From: Streptomyces sp. NBC_01788
GTDB taxonomy: Bacteria > Actinomycetota > Actinomycetes > Streptomycetales > Streptomycetaceae
Assembly (NCBI RefSeq): GCF_035917575.1
Contig: NZ_CP109090.1
Coordinates: 5,828,001-5,892,000 of the forward strand
Length of the DNA: 64,000 nt
Direction of reading: 5' to 3'
A program made the position numbers and the translations under genes. Under the pieces are notes generated by a model. It saw only the letters and a program-made list of their open reading frames with translations. It was not told the DNA's origin and searched no databases. How positions within the stretch are numbered: position 1 is the stretch's first letter; every line of letters begins with the position of its first letter. This document shows, piece by piece, positions 16,954 to 26,700 of the stretch.

Positions 16954-19284
16954 CTACGGGGTGATGAGGCCGGCGATCGCGCCGACGGTCGGATCCTGGA
17001 AGAGCTGCCTGATCCGCAGGCGCACACCCGAGCGCTCGTGGATGTCGTTGATCAGCCGGCTGGCCAGAAGGGAGTTGCCGCCGGAGGTGAAGAAGTGCTG
17101 CTCGACGCCGACGTCCCGGATGCCGAGAAGCTCGGTGAACAGCTCGGCCACCAGGATCTCCCCCGCCGTGGCCGGTTCACGTCCCGCGCGGGCCACCTGG
17201 GACTCGGGCCGGGGCAGGGCCCCCCGGTCCAGCTTCTCGTTGGCGGTGAGCGGCAGCCGCTCCAGGACGACGAACGCGCTCGGCACCATGTAGTCGGGCA
17301 GCGCCGACTCGGCCTGCGCGCGCAGCCTGTCCAGGTCGGGGGCCGCGTCGTTCGCGGAGACCACGTACGCCACCAGCCTCTGGTCGCCCGGAGTGTCCTC
17401 GCGGACGAGGCAGACCGCCTGGCTGAGCTGCCCGTCGCGCAGCAGGACGGACTCGATCTCCCCCAGCTCGACCCGGAACCCTCGGATCTTGACCTGGTGG
17501 TCGAGCCGGCCGAAGAACTCGATGACGCCGTCGGCCCGCCAGCACGCCGCGTCCCCGGACCGGTACATGCGGGCGCCGGGCCCGCCGTACGGGTCGTCGA
17601 CGAAGCGCTCAGCGGTCAGGTCGGGCCGGCCCAGGTATCCCTCGGCCAGCTGGACACCGGCGAGGTACAGCTCGCCGGTCACCCCGGGCGGCAGCTGGCG
17701 GCGCTGCTCGTCGAGCACGTAGAGGCGGGTGTTCCATACCGGCCGGCCGATCAGCACCGGGCCGGGCTCGGGCTTCTTCGGGCACAGCATCGAGGTCACG
17801 TCCACGGCCGCCTCGGTGGGGCCGTAGACGTTGAACAGGTCGGCGTCCAGGACCGAGGAGAACCACGCCTGCAGTTCGGCGGGCAGGGCCTCGCCGCCGC
17901 ACACCACACGGCGCAGGCTCGTACAGGCGGCGGCGCCCGGCTCCCGCAGGAACACCTTCAGGCCGGAGGGCACGAAGTGCGTGATGGTGATGTTCTCGGT
18001 GGCGATCGTCTCGGCCAGGTACGCGGGGTCGCGGTGCCCGTCTGGGTCGGCGACCACGATCGACGCCCCGGCGAGCAGCGGCCAGAACACCTCGCGCACG
18101 GTCACGTCGAACCCGGCAGGCGTCTTCTGCAGCAGCCGGTCGTTCGGGCCCAGCGGAATCTGGTGCTGCATGTGGTGCAGCCGGTTGGTGATGGCACGGT
18201 GGGCGACCACCACGCCCTTGGGGCGTCCCGTCGAACCCGAGGTGTAGAGCACGTAGGCCGGGGAGTCGGGGGTGAGCGGTGCGCGCCGGTCGGCGTCCGT
18301 GGGCGGGGCCGGGGTGGCCGCCGCGAGCCGGGCCACGGCGTCCGGGTCGTCCAGGACCAACTGCCGCGCGGGCACCAGGACCGAGTCCGTCAGCTCCCGC
18401 ACGGTCACCACATGGGTGACCCCGGCGTCGGCGAGGACCTGGTTGATGCGTTCCACCGGGTAGCTCGTGTCCACCGGCAGATAGGCGGCGCCCGTCTTGA
18501 CGATGGCGAGGGCCGTGACGACGTAGTCGACCGACCGCGGCAGCACCATGGCGACGATGTCCCCGTGGCCGGCGCCGTCGGCGATCAGCAGCCGGGCGAT
18601 CCGGCTGGCGCGCCCGTCCAGCTCGGCGTAGCTGAGCCGCTGGTCACGGTGGCTGAGGGCGGTCCGCTCCGGGTGCGCCGCGGTGTTCGCCTCGACCAGC
18701 TCGGGAAGCGTCAGGGTCGGCACCGGGTGCGCGGTGTCGTTCCACACGTGCATGATCTGGTGGTGCTCGGCAGGCGTGAGCAGCTCGACGCCGCCCACCT
18801 CGGCTGTCGGTCCGGCCTCCAGGAGGCGCCGGGTGAAGTGGCTGAGACGGTCGGTGTGCGCCGCCAACTCCTCGTCGCTGTGGCGCTCCGGGTTGCCCCG
18901 CGCCCGGGCGTCAAGGCGGCCGTCCGCGTCGAGGGTGAGGACGAGGGCGAGGTCGTCTACCGTCACCGGGCCCGCGTCGAGGAGCACCTGTGTGCTGCCG
19001 GGCGCGGCGACGGCCTCGGCCGCGACCGGCGAGGTGCGGGCCGCGCGGACCCGCTCCACCAGCTCGGCCAGGGTCGTCGTGGGCTCGACGCGGAGCCTGA
19101 GCGGCCCGGGCAGGCCGGCCACCCTGAGCTCCACGTCCCCCTCCGAGGTCAGCCGGTAGCGGTAGGCCGCAGCACAGGCGAGGACGTGGTCGGCCCAGTC
19201 GGCGGCCGGCGACGCGGTGACGTCGTCGAGGAGGATCCCTCCCGCGGACGCGGTCCGCGGTGCTTGTGTGTCGTGCACGGTCAT
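16954..19284 (-). CDS. NRPS protein: vestigial C-like region, adenylation, PCP
   Basis: Protein of 776 aa. The first ~160 residues resemble the back half of a condensation domain but have no HHxxxDG motif, so condensation is not expected. The A domain (about 170-690) has YVLYTSGSTGRPKG, NVYGPTEAAVDVT, YRSGD and NEKLDRG-type core motifs. It is close to EntF-like serine-activating domains. Reading the specificity positions by hand against EntF gives D-V-R-H-V-G-V-V-D-K, serine-like but with Arg where serine codes have Trp. The PCP (about 705-775) has GGNSL with the phosphopantetheine Ser at 738. The start overlaps the upstream gene by ATGA. It lies with a P450, an SDR and a hydrolase, as in cassettes that modify a carrier-bound amino acid. 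Confidence 0.9.
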   Translation of the reverse strand: MTVHDTQAPRTASAGGILLDDVTASPAADWADHVLACAAAYRYRLTSEGDVELRVAGLPGPLRLRVEPTTTLAELVERVRAARTSPVAAEAVAAPGSTQVLLDAGPVTVDDLALVLTLDADGRLDARARGNPERHSDEELAAHTDRLSHFTRRLLEAGPTAEVGGVELLTPAEHHQIMHVWNDTAHPVPTLTLPELVEANTAAHPERTALSHRDQRLSYAELDGRASRIARLLIADGAGHGDIVAMVLPRSVDYVVTALAIVKTGAAYLPVDTSYPVERINQVLADAGVTHVVTVRELTDSVLVPARQLVLDDPDAVARLAAATPAPPTDADRRAPLTPDSPAYVLYTSGSTGRPKGVVVAHRAITNRLHHMQHQIPLGPNDRLLQKTPAGFDVTVREVFWPLLAGASIVVADPDGHRDPAYLAETIATENITITHFVPSGLKVFLREPGAAACTSLRRVVCGGEALPAELQAWFSSVLDADLFNVYGPTEAAVDVTSMLCPKKPEPGPVLIGRPVWNTRLYVLDEQRRQLPPGVTGELYLAGVQLAEGYLGRPDLTAERFVDDPYGGPGARMYRSGDAACWRADGVIEFFGRLDHQVKIRGFRVELGEIESVLLRDGQLSQAVCLVREDTPGDQRLVAYVVSANDAAPDLDRLRAQAESALPDYMVPSAFVVLERLPLTANEKLDRGALPRPESQVARAGREPATAGEILVAELFTELLGIRDVGVEQHFFTSGGNSLLASRLINDIHERSGVRLRIRQLFQDPTVGAIAGLITP

Positions 19285-20075
19285 GCGCCACGCTCCAACA
19301 GGAATCGGTGTACGGCCTCGGCCACGTCCGGGGTGTCGAGCAGAGTCGCGGTGTCCACGGGGAAACGCCGTACGGCGCGTGCGTGCACGGCACCCGGACC
19401 GCCGTGCGCCGAGGTCAGGGCGAGCGCCGCGGCCCAGCCCTCCTCCGGGTGCAGTTGCCGGGCCGCGTGCAGGTAGGAGACGTAGGACCGGAACAGGCCG
19501 AGCAGGTCCTCGCTGGTCTCCTCGTCGAACCCGAGCAGGTCGAACGCGGTGCCGGCGACGGTCTCGTAGACCTTGACGACCTGGGCCGCGGTGGCGGTGA
19601 AGTCCTCCTCGCCGGCCGCCTCGCAGACCGCCAGGACCTCGGCGACCGCGTCGGACCGCTCCTGTTCCGGCACCACCGTGAGGGTGTCGACGGTCTTGCG
19701 GAAGTCGCGGTACAGGCTCAGCCGGGCCACCGGCTCGGGGTCGAGCAGCAGCAGCGCCGGCCGCTCCCCCTGCTCCGAGGCGATCTCGTCGGCGAGCGCG
19801 GCGGCGAACACACCGCCAACGCAGTAGCCCATGACGGTGTCGATGTGCCGGGGGCCCTCCGGGAGCCGGCGCCACAGGCGCAGATAGTCCTGCGCCGACA
19901 GCAGCTCGTTCTCGGCCTCGGCGGGCTGGGCGGTCTGCCAGATCTCCCGTGGCGTCAGACGCGCGGCGAGGCGGCGGAAGTCGGCCTCCGGCCTGCCGGT
20001 GGAGTCGAAGTCGACCGCCAGGACCGTACGGGCCGGGTCGCCCTCGCCGATCCTGCGCCAGCTGTTCGCGCTCAT
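19281..20075 (-). CDS. Alpha/beta-hydrolase, thioesterase-like, with Cys in the nucleophile elbow
   Basis: Protein of 264 aa with a thioesterase-like layout. The nucleophile elbow reads MGYCVGGVFAAALADEI (about residues 92-108), so the usual GxSxG serine is cysteine. It is followed by LLLLDPEPVARLSLY at the next strand and a C-terminal VHRFLLERGA. There is no signal peptide. Start (ATGA with the SDR upstream) and stop (ATGA with the A-PCP gene downstream) both overlap neighbours, so its product should be made in step with them. It may release or transfer an amino acid from the A-PCP protein. A cysteine nucleophile favours acyl transfer over hydrolysis in some characterised thioesterases; that role here is inference. 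Confidence 0.75.
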   Translation of the reverse strand: MSANSWRRIGEGDPARTVLAVDFDSTGRPEADFRRLAARLTPREIWQTAQPAEAENELLSAQDYLRLWRRLPEGPRHIDTVMGYCVGGVFAAALADEIASEQGERPALLLLDPEPVARLSLYRDFRKTVDTLTVVPEQERSDAVAEVLAVCEAAGEEDFTATAAQVVKVYETVAGTAFDLLGFDEETSEDLLGLFRSYVSYLHAARQLHPEEGWAAALALTSAHGGPGAVHARAVRRFPVDTATLLDTPDVAEAVHRFLLERGA

Positions 20076-21085
20076 CGTGGTTCTCCCCCCGGCTTCCGCA
20101 GCAGCTCGGCCTCCTCGGCCGGGGTGAGCCCCGCCTCGCGCTCGCGGTCGAGACCGAGGCGACGCTCGTGGGCGAGGACATCGCGGACGACGTCCTCGAT
20201 CGGGCGGTGGGTGAGACCGGCGGCGACGGCCCGGGTGTGGTCGTGGGCCATGAATCCGCGGTCCTCCCGGGGCACCCACAGCGGCAGCGACTTCGGTCCC
20301 CGCCACACCTGCACCCCGGCCCGGTCCAGGTGCTCCTCGGAGACCGGGACGAGGTCGGTGTCCGGTGCGCCGACCGTCTTGACGATCAGGTCGAGCAGCT
20401 CGCCGAAGGGCAGGCTCGGGCCGACCCCGTTGTAGGTGCCTGCGATGCCCTGTTCGCCCGCGCCGACGATCCACGCCGCGAGGTCACGTACGTCGAGCAC
20501 CTGCGTGGGCTGCTCGGGGACGTCCGGTACGGCGACGCGGCCGCCGCGGGAGATCCGCGCGGGCCAGTAGCCGAAGCGGTCGGAGACGTCGCCGGGGCCC
20601 ACGATGAGCCCGGAGCGCACGATCAGCGCCCGCTCGTCCAGGGCCGCGCGCACCGCGTTCTCGCAGGCGACCTTGATGGCGCCGTAGAGATGCGGATGCT
20701 CGATCCGTTCGAGTGCCAACGCGCCCGACTCGGCGGGCTCGTGGAGGGCCGCGTCCTCGTTCTGCCCGGCGGTGACGGCGTCGGCGTACACGTTGATGGA
20801 TGATACGAACGTCCAGTGCCGGGCGCGCGTGCCGAGCACCCGCAGCGCCTCCCGGACCCACGGGTACGACATGGTGGCCACGTCCACCACCGCGTCGAAG
20901 TCGATGCCCGCCAGCGGGGCGAGGCCGTCGGGGGCGTCCCGGTCGACCTTGACGAGCGTGGCACCCTCCGGGACGTTCCCGGAGGTGCCGCGCGCCGCGC
21001 AAACGACCTCGTGCCCTCGGCGTACGGCATCGGCGGCGACGGCGTGCGACAGGAAGGCCGTACCGCCCAATACGAGGATCCGCAT
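20072..21085 (-). CDS. NAD(P)-dependent SDR (epimerase/reductase family)
   Basis: Extended SDR, 337 aa. The nucleotide-binding start is MRILVLGGTAFLSHAVAADA, with GGTAFLS in place of the canonical GxxGxxG. The catalytic residues are present: Ser in TFVSSINVYAD and the YGAIK pair (Tyr and Lys). A substrate-binding region follows (VRSGLIVGPGDVSDRFGYW). It is likely to oxidise or reduce a hydroxyl or keto group on the pathway intermediate, such as the position oxidised by the adjacent P450; the substrate is not evident. The start is two bases after the P450 stop, and the end overlaps the hydrolase gene by ATGA. Confidence 0.85.
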   Translation of the reverse strand: MRILVLGGTAFLSHAVAADAVRRGHEVVCAARGTSGNVPEGATLVKVDRDAPDGLAPLAGIDFDAVVDVATMSYPWVREALRVLGTRARHWTFVSSINVYADAVTAGQNEDAALHEPAESGALALERIEHPHLYGAIKVACENAVRAALDERALIVRSGLIVGPGDVSDRFGYWPARISRGGRVAVPDVPEQPTQVLDVRDLAAWIVGAGEQGIAGTYNGVGPSLPFGELLDLIVKTVGAPDTDLVPVSEEHLDRAGVQVWRGPKSLPLWVPREDRGFMAHDHTRAVAAGLTHRPIEDVVRDVLAHERRLGLDREREAGLTPAEEAELLRKPGGEPR

Positions 21086-21087
21086 GG

Positions 21088-22428
21088 TCAGGAACCCCCG
21101 TGGGCGACGGGGCAGCCGGTCATGGCCGACTCCTCGGAGGTGTCGGCGGCGCGGGGCCGCAGACGCTCGTACGACACCGGCAGCTTCGCCAGACCGCGGC
21201 TGACCGAGTTGTCGTACACCCACTCGGTGTCCGCCGGGTCGATGGCCAGGGTCAGGCCCTCAAGCCGGCGCAGCAGCGTGGGGAAGACGACATGGCCCTC
21301 CAGCCGGGACAGCGGGGCCCCCGGGCAGAAGTGCGGGCCGTGGCCGAAGGTGAGATGGCGGTTGTTGGTGCGGGTGATGTCCAGACGGTCGGGGTCGTCG
21401 AAGATGTTCGGGTCGCGGTTGGCGGCGGCGATCAGCAGGTGGACGAACGCCTCCTTGCCGATGAGGACGTCGCCGATCTCCATGTCCTGCGCGGCGACGC
21501 GCAGGGTGCCGCGGTAGCTCGGCGACTCGTAGCGCAGGAACTCCTCGACTGCCGAGACCACCAGATCGGGCTGGGAGCGCAGCAGGTCGAACTGGTCGCG
21601 GTGGGTGAGCAGGGCGTGAACGCCGTTGCCGATGAGGTTCGTGGTGGTGCGCTGGCCCGCGATGATCACCAGGGACATCGTCGAGGCGATCTCGTCGATG
21701 GTGAACGTGCCCTCCTCGTCGGCCGCGCGGAGGAGCTGGCTCACCAGGTCGTCGCCCAGGTCGGAGCGGCGCGCCTCGAGGAGATCGAGGATGTACTGCT
21801 CGAAGGCGGAACTCACCTGCTTGAGGCGGTTGTTGGCCTCCTCGTCCGCGTACGGGGCACCGCCGAGGATCTTGGACCAGTCGTAGAGCATCTCGCGGTC
21901 CGAGACATCCACGCGCAGGTACTCGAAGATGACCATGACGGGCAGGACGCGGGCGAACTCCATCAGGTCGATCTCGCCCGACTCCGGGAACGCGTCGATG
22001 AGGTCGTCGGCGATCTCCTGGATGCGCGGGCGCAGCTTCTCCATGCGGCGCGGAACGAAGGACTTGCTGACCAGCTTGCGCAGCCGCGAGTGTTCCGGGG
22101 CGTCCGCGATGAGCATGTTGCGGGCCTGGACGGGGCTGTTGTCGAAGAGCTGGTCGCGGAACCACTTCGGCGCGTTGTCCAGGGACTTGGAGATACGGCC
22201 GTCGCCGAACGCCTTCAGCGCCATGTCGTAGTCCGACACGATGTACGCCTCGGCACCGGGCGGATGGTTGATGGCACGCACGGGGCAGGACGACCGCAGC
22301 TGCGCGTAGGTCGCGTTCCGGTCGTCGATCGAGTGGGTGAAGAACTCCGGGGGCAGCGCCTGCGCCTGCCCCCCCGGCAGCTCCGCGCCGGCCTCGACAG
22401 GGCCGGCCTCGGTGATCTCCTGTGTCAT
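21088..22428 (-). CDS. Cytochrome P450 with atypical I-helix (AGQRTT)
   Basis: P450 monooxygenase of 446 aa. The heme-binding loop is FGHGPHFCPGAPLSRLEG with the ligand Cys, the ExxR motif is EEFLR, and the N-terminal region is typical of bacterial class I enzymes. The oxygen-activation segment of the I-helix is IIAGQRTTTN: the threonine pair is kept, but the acidic residue normally before it is arginine. This can change proton delivery and hence the chemistry. It probably needs a ferredoxin, and one is encoded at 36152. Being next to the A-PCP, SDR and hydrolase genes suggests oxidation of a carrier-bound amino acid. It ends with the short tail TGCPVAHGGS. Confidence 0.92.
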   Translation of the reverse strand: MTQEITEAGPVEAGAELPGGQAQALPPEFFTHSIDDRNATYAQLRSSCPVRAINHPPGAEAYIVSDYDMALKAFGDGRISKSLDNAPKWFRDQLFDNSPVQARNMLIADAPEHSRLRKLVSKSFVPRRMEKLRPRIQEIADDLIDAFPESGEIDLMEFARVLPVMVIFEYLRVDVSDREMLYDWSKILGGAPYADEEANNRLKQVSSAFEQYILDLLEARRSDLGDDLVSQLLRAADEEGTFTIDEIASTMSLVIIAGQRTTTNLIGNGVHALLTHRDQFDLLRSQPDLVVSAVEEFLRYESPSYRGTLRVAAQDMEIGDVLIGKEAFVHLLIAAANRDPNIFDDPDRLDITRTNNRHLTFGHGPHFCPGAPLSRLEGHVVFPTLLRRLEGLTLAIDPADTEWVYDNSVSRGLAKLPVSYERLRPRAADTSEESAMTGCPVAHGGS

Positions 22429-22453
22429 GGCAACTCCTTGGTGTTGGCTCGAA

Positions 22454-23725
22454 TCACGTCAGGTCCCCGGCGGAGGCCAGGGTTCGGATGCCCTTGGTCA
22501 GGGTGGGCAGGGCGCCCAGGGTGGCGACAGCGCCGATCGTGGCGAAAACCCAGGCCGGGCCCGCGGCCTCGAAGACGACACCGATGCCGAGGACGCCGAG
22601 GGGCGAGACGATCGTGGAGCTGAAGATGATCGCTCCGAGGACCCGGCCCTGGAGCCTGTCGGGCACGACCTTGGCCGTGTAGGTGAGAAACAGCGCGTTG
22701 ATGATCGGTCCGCGGATGTAGACGCAGGCGACGACGATGCCGAGCGGTATGACCCCGGGCACGGTCGCAAGCAGCACGGCGGCGACCGGACCGATCCAGT
22801 AACCCGCGATGAACACCGCCGACGGACGGGCCCGCCTGATGATGAACTCAGCTACCAGCGCCCCGGCCAGCCCGCCCATGCCGGCGATCGCGAGGGTCAG
22901 CCCGATGAACGACTCGGACGCTCCGCGTTCGGTCCCCGTGGCGATGACGGCCAGGGAGATCCCGGTCGTGTTGAACGCCAGGTTGGACAGCGTAACGCTG
23001 ACGATCAGCGGGCCGAGCACCGGATGCTTCGCCAAGTAGCGGAATCCGCCGAGGAGTTCCTTTTTGGCACCGGGCACCGCCTGCGGCTGCGGTGTTCTGG
23101 GGACGAAGAGCATCAGCACGGACGAGACCGCGAAGGAGATGCTCGCGCCGATGAACGGCAGCACCCGCGTCACCCCGTGCAGGGCACCGCCGATGGACGG
23201 TCCTGCGGTGATGGCTCCGAACCAGCGGATCTGGTTCTGCGCGGTCGCCTGCGCGAGCTGGTCGGGCCGCACCAGCTGCTTGATCATCGCCATGCCGGCG
23301 GGCATCGACAGACCGAAGCACGCCGCCGACACGATGGCGATGCCGAGCGTCACGGCCACGTTCACCGCGTCCGCGAGGACCAGCAGGGTGAACACACCGA
23401 GCAGGGCCGCCCGCAGCATGCTGCAGCCGATCAGCAGCTGCTTGCGGTCCATCCGGTCGGCGAGAATGCCGCCCCAGAAGGACATCAGACCCTGCGCGAG
23501 CAACTGGGCCGAGCCGACGAGCCCGGCGGAGACCGCCGAACCCGTCGTGGTCAGGATGAGCATCGGATAGGCGACACCCGCGGCGTTCTCGCCGACACCG
23601 GCGAATGCCTCGCTGCTCCACAGTGCCTGGAAGGGCCGGTTGCGCAGCAGCGTCGGCCCGGCGGACGGCTCGGGCGCCGACTCGGGCAGGTCGGCCGTGG
23701 TGGCCGCCGGCTGGTCACTCGCCAT
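22454..23725 (-). CDS. MFS transporter, probable product exporter
   Basis: Integral membrane protein of 423 aa with about 12 hydrophobic segments spread from residue 30 to 410 (for example GVAYPMLILTTTGSAVSAGL and AVTLGIAIVSAACFGLSMPA). The loop after TM2 reads GGILADRMDRKQLLIG, the cytoplasmic MFS signature. It resembles the drug-efflux and EntS-like MFS group. The ATG at 23725 overlaps the 3' end of the PKS gene by 11 nt, so it is translated with the pathway. Likely role: export of the product and self-protection. No other obvious resistance gene is present in the island. Confidence 0.9.
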   Translation of the reverse strand: MASDQPAATTADLPESAPEPSAGPTLLRNRPFQALWSSEAFAGVGENAAGVAYPMLILTTTGSAVSAGLVGSAQLLAQGLMSFWGGILADRMDRKQLLIGCSMLRAALLGVFTLLVLADAVNVAVTLGIAIVSAACFGLSMPAGMAMIKQLVRPDQLAQATAQNQIRWFGAITAGPSIGGALHGVTRVLPFIGASISFAVSSVLMLFVPRTPQPQAVPGAKKELLGGFRYLAKHPVLGPLIVSVTLSNLAFNTTGISLAVIATGTERGASESFIGLTLAIAGMGGLAGALVAEFIIRRARPSAVFIAGYWIGPVAAVLLATVPGVIPLGIVVACVYIRGPIINALFLTYTAKVVPDRLQGRVLGAIIFSSTIVSPLGVLGIGVVFEAAGPAWVFATIGAVATLGALPTLTKGIRTLASAGDLT

Positions 23726-26700
23726 CGTGCCGCTCCTCGATCGAATTGTCGGCCAGCAGGCCGCTGAGCTTCGCGGCGAGATCACCCACGTGGGGCTCTC
23801 GCAGCAGCGACCAGTGCTCACCGGCCACCGGCACCACGGTGACGTCGGGCCCGTACAGTCCCTCAAGGCCGAGCCGCAACTGCCGGGCCTCCCCGGCGCC
23901 GACGCCCACCTTGAACACCGCGGTCGGGCAGCTGACCGGGCGGGGCCGGTAGCGCGTCAAGGTACGGAACTTGTCCAGCAGCAGCCCGCGCAGCGCCGGG
24001 TTGCGCCGGGCCTGAGCCCCCGCCTCACCCACTCCGAGTGCGGCGCAGGCCATGAGCCGCAGGTGCCCCAGCACGAACGTGGGGTCGGCGCCGATGCGGC
24101 GGCCCGCCTGGCCGGGCATGTACGCGTCCAGGCAGACGAGCAGGTCGACCCGTGCCCCGCGCCGCGCCAGTTGGCTCGCCATCTCATGGCCCACGACGGC
24201 GCCGAAGGACCAGCCACCGATGGTGTACGGGCCCTCGGCCTGGAGCCCGGTCAGCGTCTGTACGTGGAACGCGGCGATCTCCTCGATCCGCGCTCCGTCG
24301 ACGTCCCTGGGCTCCAGCCCCAGCACCGGGCGCGTCGTGTCCAGGCCGTCGGCCAGGGCGAGGTAGCTCAGCGTGGAGTCGGCCGCGTCCGCCACCAGGA
24401 ACACGGGCCTGCCCGAGCCCTCGCGCAGCCGTGTGAAGCGCGGCTCGGGCGGGGCGGCCGCCTCGGTGACGGCGGCCTCGGGCACGGTCTCCCCGAAAGG
24501 CCCGTCGCCCAGCTGCTCCTCCGCGACCCGGCGCAGGTGGCCGAAGGTCGGCTCACGCATGAACTCGGCGACGGGGACGACGACGTGAGCCTTCTCCCGT
24601 AGCTGAGTCATCAGGTTCAGCACCACCAGCGATTCACCGCCGAGGTCGAAGAAGTTGTCCGGGTCGGAGGCCGACGTCACGCCCAGCGACTGGCACCACA
24701 GCTCCTCGACCCGGCGCCGGGCTGCGGACCCCCGGTTGGCGCTGTCGGCACGCGCGGTGTCCGGGCGCGGTGCCTCGGTCCCGGGGTCCCGCTCGGCGAA
24801 GGGGTGGCCCGGCAGCGAGCACCGGCGGGCGGTGTCCGGCGCGCCGTCGAGGGCCGCCCCGGCCGCGGCCAGGGTGGGGCCGGCGACGTCCAGGCCGCGC
24901 TCCCACAGCGCCCCGAGGCCGCGCAGCAGCCCGCGCTCCTCGTCCTGCTCCCTGCCCAGCAGCGGCACCGCGGCGAGGGCCGGGTCCCACTGGGGGGCGA
25001 GGCGCAGCGCGCCCAGCATCGTGCTGCCCGGGCCGAGTTCGACGAACGTGTCGCAGTCGGAGCCGAGCAACGTCGCCATACCGGCGTCCAGCTGGACGGG
25101 CCTGCGCACATGCGCACCCCAGTAGTCGGGGCCCGACACGGCGTCGGGGTCGGCCCACTCGCCGGTGACGTTGGAGACCATGCGCAGCTCGGGCAGCCGG
25201 GTGGGCATGGCCGAGATCAGCTGCGCGAGACGGTCGGCCACGGGGGCCTGCAGTTCGCAGTGAGCGGCCCGGTCGACGTTGAGCGGCTTCAGGTCCAGGC
25301 CGGCCAACGCGTCGCCGTCGATCAGCTCCGTCATGGCCTGCGCGGGTCCGGAGAGCACCACGCCGCCCCGGCTGAACATGGAGACGGTCACCTCGTCGCC
25401 CAGCCGCACCCTGCGGGTCACTTCCTCCACGGGGGCGTTGACCGCGAGCATCCGGCCGGGTGCCGTGGCCCGCAGTCCTTCGGCGCGTTCGTGGACCAGG
25501 ACGGCCGCGTCGGTCGGCGACCACACTCCGGCGAGCGCGGCGGCGGCGTACTCGCCGACGCTGTTGCCGAAGAGCGCCGCCGGCTTCACCCCCCACTCCT
25601 GCAGCTGCCGGGCGAGTGCGTAGCCGAGCGTGTAGAGCCCCAGTTGCTGGTGCGCCCAGTCCTCGAACCACTCCGGCGCCACGGGGGTGCCGGAGACCAC
25701 CGGGGACAGGTCGATCCCGAAGCGGGCCCTGGCGAAGCCGGCGATCTCGTCGAAGTGCTCACGGAACGCCGGCAGCAGCCGGTACGGGGCCGCACCCGTC
25801 GGATGCCGCAGCACTCCGTGCCCGGGGAAGAGGAACGCCACCTGTGACAGCGACCGCCGCTGCGGTGCGCGCACACCGCGCAGTAGCCGGGCTGCCTCGG
25901 CGTGGTCGCGCGCGACGACACAGGCCCGGTGCGGATGCTGCCTGCGGTCCGCCAGCGTCCGTGCCACCGCGTCGAGCGCCGGCGCGGGTTCGGCTTCGAG
26001 CCGCTCGGCGAGCTGATGGCCGTACCGTCCGAGGGCTTCGGGCGTGGCGGCGGAGAGCAGCAGTGTCCGGGCCGACGAGCCCTCGGCGGGTGCCGGGATC
26101 AGGGGCGCGGCGGCGAGGACGACATGGGCGTTGGTGCCGCCCACGCCGAAGGCGCTGACCGCGGCGACGGGGGTCCGGCCCGCGGGCCACGGGCGGCCGT
26201 CGACGCACACCTCGAAGGGCGACGTGTCCAGGTCGAGCAGCGGGTTCGGCTTGGTGTAGTGCAGTGTCGGCACCAGTTCCCGGTGTTCGATCATCAGCAC
26301 CGTCTTGATGAACCCGGCCACCCCGGCCGCCGCGCTGGTGTGGCCGATGTTGCTCTTGACGGAGCCCAGCCAGGTCGGGTGGTCCTGCTGTGCGGTGCCG
26401 AACACATCGGTCAGGGCTGCCACTTCGACCGGGTCGCCCATGGGGGTGGCCGTGCCGTGGCACTCAATGTGGTCGATGTCGCCCGGCTCGACCTCGGCGA
26501 CCCGCTGGGCGTGCCGGATCACCTCGCTCTGGCCGGGAATGGAGGGCGCGGTGAAACCCAGCTTGTCCGAGCCGTCGTTGTTGAGGGCCGAGCCCCGGAT
26601 CACCGCGGCGATCCGGTCGCCGTCCCGCAGCGCGTCCTCCAGACGCTTGAGGACGACCACCCCCACGCCCTCGCTGGGCACCGTGCCGGCGGCCTTCTCG

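Noticed and set aside
15286..19476. Plus-strand open frame of 1396 codons across hom and the A-PCP gene
   Set aside because: Spans two real genes in antisense and has no domain; a product of extreme third-position GC.
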